Source of the DNA: Ancistrus triradiatus
Taxonomy: Eukaryota > Chordata > Actinopteri > Siluriformes > Loricariidae
Length of the DNA stretch: 64,000 nt
Assembly: GCA_025084515.1 (NCBI GenBank)
Contig: JAJAGP010000096.1
Location: 744,001-808,000, forward strand
Reading direction: 5' to 3'
Shown here: piece after piece, positions 62,983 to 64,000 of the stretch
Layout of the letters: every line of letters starts with the position of its first letter
Position numbering within the stretch: position 1 is the stretch's first letter
Made by a program: the position numbers and the translations under genes
Notes under the pieces: model-generated
Database searches by the model: none
Told to the model about the DNA's origin: nothing
What the model saw: only the letters and a program-made list of their open reading frames with translations

Positions 62983-64000
62983 ATGTCAACACTACACACA
63001 ATGCAAACAGGTAAGACATGACAACGCCTGATTAGAACATTCCATATGCTGAATCAAGCTTTCATCTATGCATGTGTTTGAATGTTAAAATTATACTGTA
63101 TTAAATCAATCCATACCATCTTGTAGGTCTTCTCCAGGAAAAATGAATCAAGTCCATGAATTAAGAGCCGTTTTGATTGGAGGTAGAGAGCTAGGAGGCA
63201 GAGAGGCAAGTGGAAAGAGTTCTGTAGGAAACACCATTCTGGGCAGAGATGTTTTTCCTACTGACAGAAGAACTGCCCGCTGCCAAAAAGCAGAAGGAGA
63301 GGTCCATGGGTTTAAAGTCACTCTGGTTGACACTCCTGGATGGTGGTGGCATTACTCTGTGGAAAACACTCCCACATTTGACGAACTAGAGATAATCCAG
63401 AGCGCGTCTTTGTGCCCACCAGGACCTCATGCCTTCATTTTGATTCTTCCAGTGGACTTGAGTTTCCCAGATGTCTACAAACTTGCTTTGGTTGAGCACC
63501 TGGAAGTCTTTGGAAAGAAAGTATGGAAACACGTGTTTGTGGTGTTTAGTTCCATCACTCCACCTGATGATGACAGTTTTAAGAACCATATGAAGAAATG
63601 GCCAGATCTTTATCGGCTCTTGAGGAAATGCAAGAACAGATATCATATTCTTGACATTAAAAACCAAAGTAATAAGTCTCAGGTTTCCACACTTTTGTCC
63701 AAGATAGCCGAGATAGTGGCAAATGAAAAGGGTCACCATTATGAAACTGATACTCAACTGTATGTGAAACTGAATGAGAGGAGGGGAAGAGCTAAGGAAA
63801 GAGCACAAAGAATTACTGCTGTCCGAAGGCTAAGAGATGGACTAAAAACAAGAATTCTGAGTGAGTAATGACTAGCTTGTACTCATTCATTTTGGGGTTC
63901 CACATCACTGTGCAAAACATACACTACAATGCATCATTGTAGACATGACAAAACAGCTGGCTAATTATATTACCACATTTGATTTCCACCTAGGTGGTGT
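62983..64000 (+). CDS. GIMAP/AIG1-family GTPase, 3' partial, three-exon model
   Basis: GTPases of immunity-associated protein family: guanine-nucleotide-binding, often membrane-associated proteins of lymphocytes, strongly expanded in fish. Model: exon 1 62983-63010 (ATG after an in-frame stop at 62968, donor gtaaga), exon 2 63138-63860 (acceptor tcttctccag, donor gtgagt), exon 3 from 63994 (acceptor ttccacctag) past the window edge. Frame is kept across both introns (127 and 133 bp). Exon 2 carries P-loop GGREASGKSSVGNTILG, G3 DTPGW, the hydrophobic AIG1 stretch GPHAFILILPVD, and CKNRYHILDIKNQS near the G5 position. Odd points: a duplicated GGREL/GGREA before the P-loop, and SSITPPDDDS where a T/NKxD-like G4 is expected. 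A shorter ATG at 63143 would also give the whole domain and then stop at 63868 if the second intron is not spliced. Confidence 0.82.
63138..63860 (+). CDS. GIMAP exon 2: AIG1 GTPase domain
   Basis: Contains nearly the whole G domain: G1 around residues 13-27 counting from the ATG at 63143, G3 DTPGW at about 64-68, and a basic C-terminal helix RRGRAKERAQRITAVRRLRD. The last codon is split (A then GT), matching an acceptor at 63992-63993 that starts GT GGT. Confidence 0.9.

Overview
This is a vertebrate window, almost certainly a teleost fish. The evidence is GT-AG introns of about 0.1-4.7 kb, Tc1/mariner elements with long inverted repeats, tRNA-derived SINE fragments, several copies of a dispersed repeat widespread in fish genomes, and a fish-style GIMAP GTPase. 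No prokaryotic or viral gene set is present. I could not identify the species.

Most of the window (10431-61005, minus strand) is one gene, cacna1b, the pore-forming alpha1B subunit of the N-type (CaV2.2) voltage-gated calcium channel. I assembled 39 constitutive coding exons plus one 12-nt microexon. The frame stays open through every junction and all introns are GT-AG. The coding exons total 5746 nt, about 1914 residues. They run from the beta-subunit-binding AID helix just after domain I, through repeats II, III and IV (pore glutamates of II, III and IV all present), the EF-hand/pre-IQ/IQ region and the long C-terminal tail ending in the PDZ ligand DDWC. Domain I (about the first eight exons) is not in the window and should lie beyond 64000.

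Layout: 1-5580 is gene-poor and holds a fold-back mariner-type element. At 5581-5710 (minus) there is a probable first coding exon of a secreted or membrane protein of unknown identity, with a TATA-like box near 6140. At 7646-9020 lies a decayed Tc1-like element, then the cacna1b downstream region and exons. The introns carry three copies of one Tc1 family (25235-27748, 33817-35352, 45855-47324), the first itself hit by two other insertions. They also carry a LINE fragment (36025-37023), seven copies of the fish dispersed repeat, SINE fragments and long microsatellites. At 62983-64000 (plus) a GIMAP/AIG1 GTPase gene starts. It is antisense to cacna1b and, if the assembly is right, nested in the intron after domain I.

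Most noteworthy: a conserved 12-nt microexon (SFMG, the mammalian e24a site) at 41175-41186; a CFTR-like (TG)m(T)n tract abutting the acceptor of the IIIS6 exon; a NAGNAG acceptor and a candidate 3-nt microexon at the IVS3-S4 alternative site; only the e37b-type exon being visible; and a GIMAP with a 15-bp tandem duplication next to its P-loop and a degenerate G4 motif.
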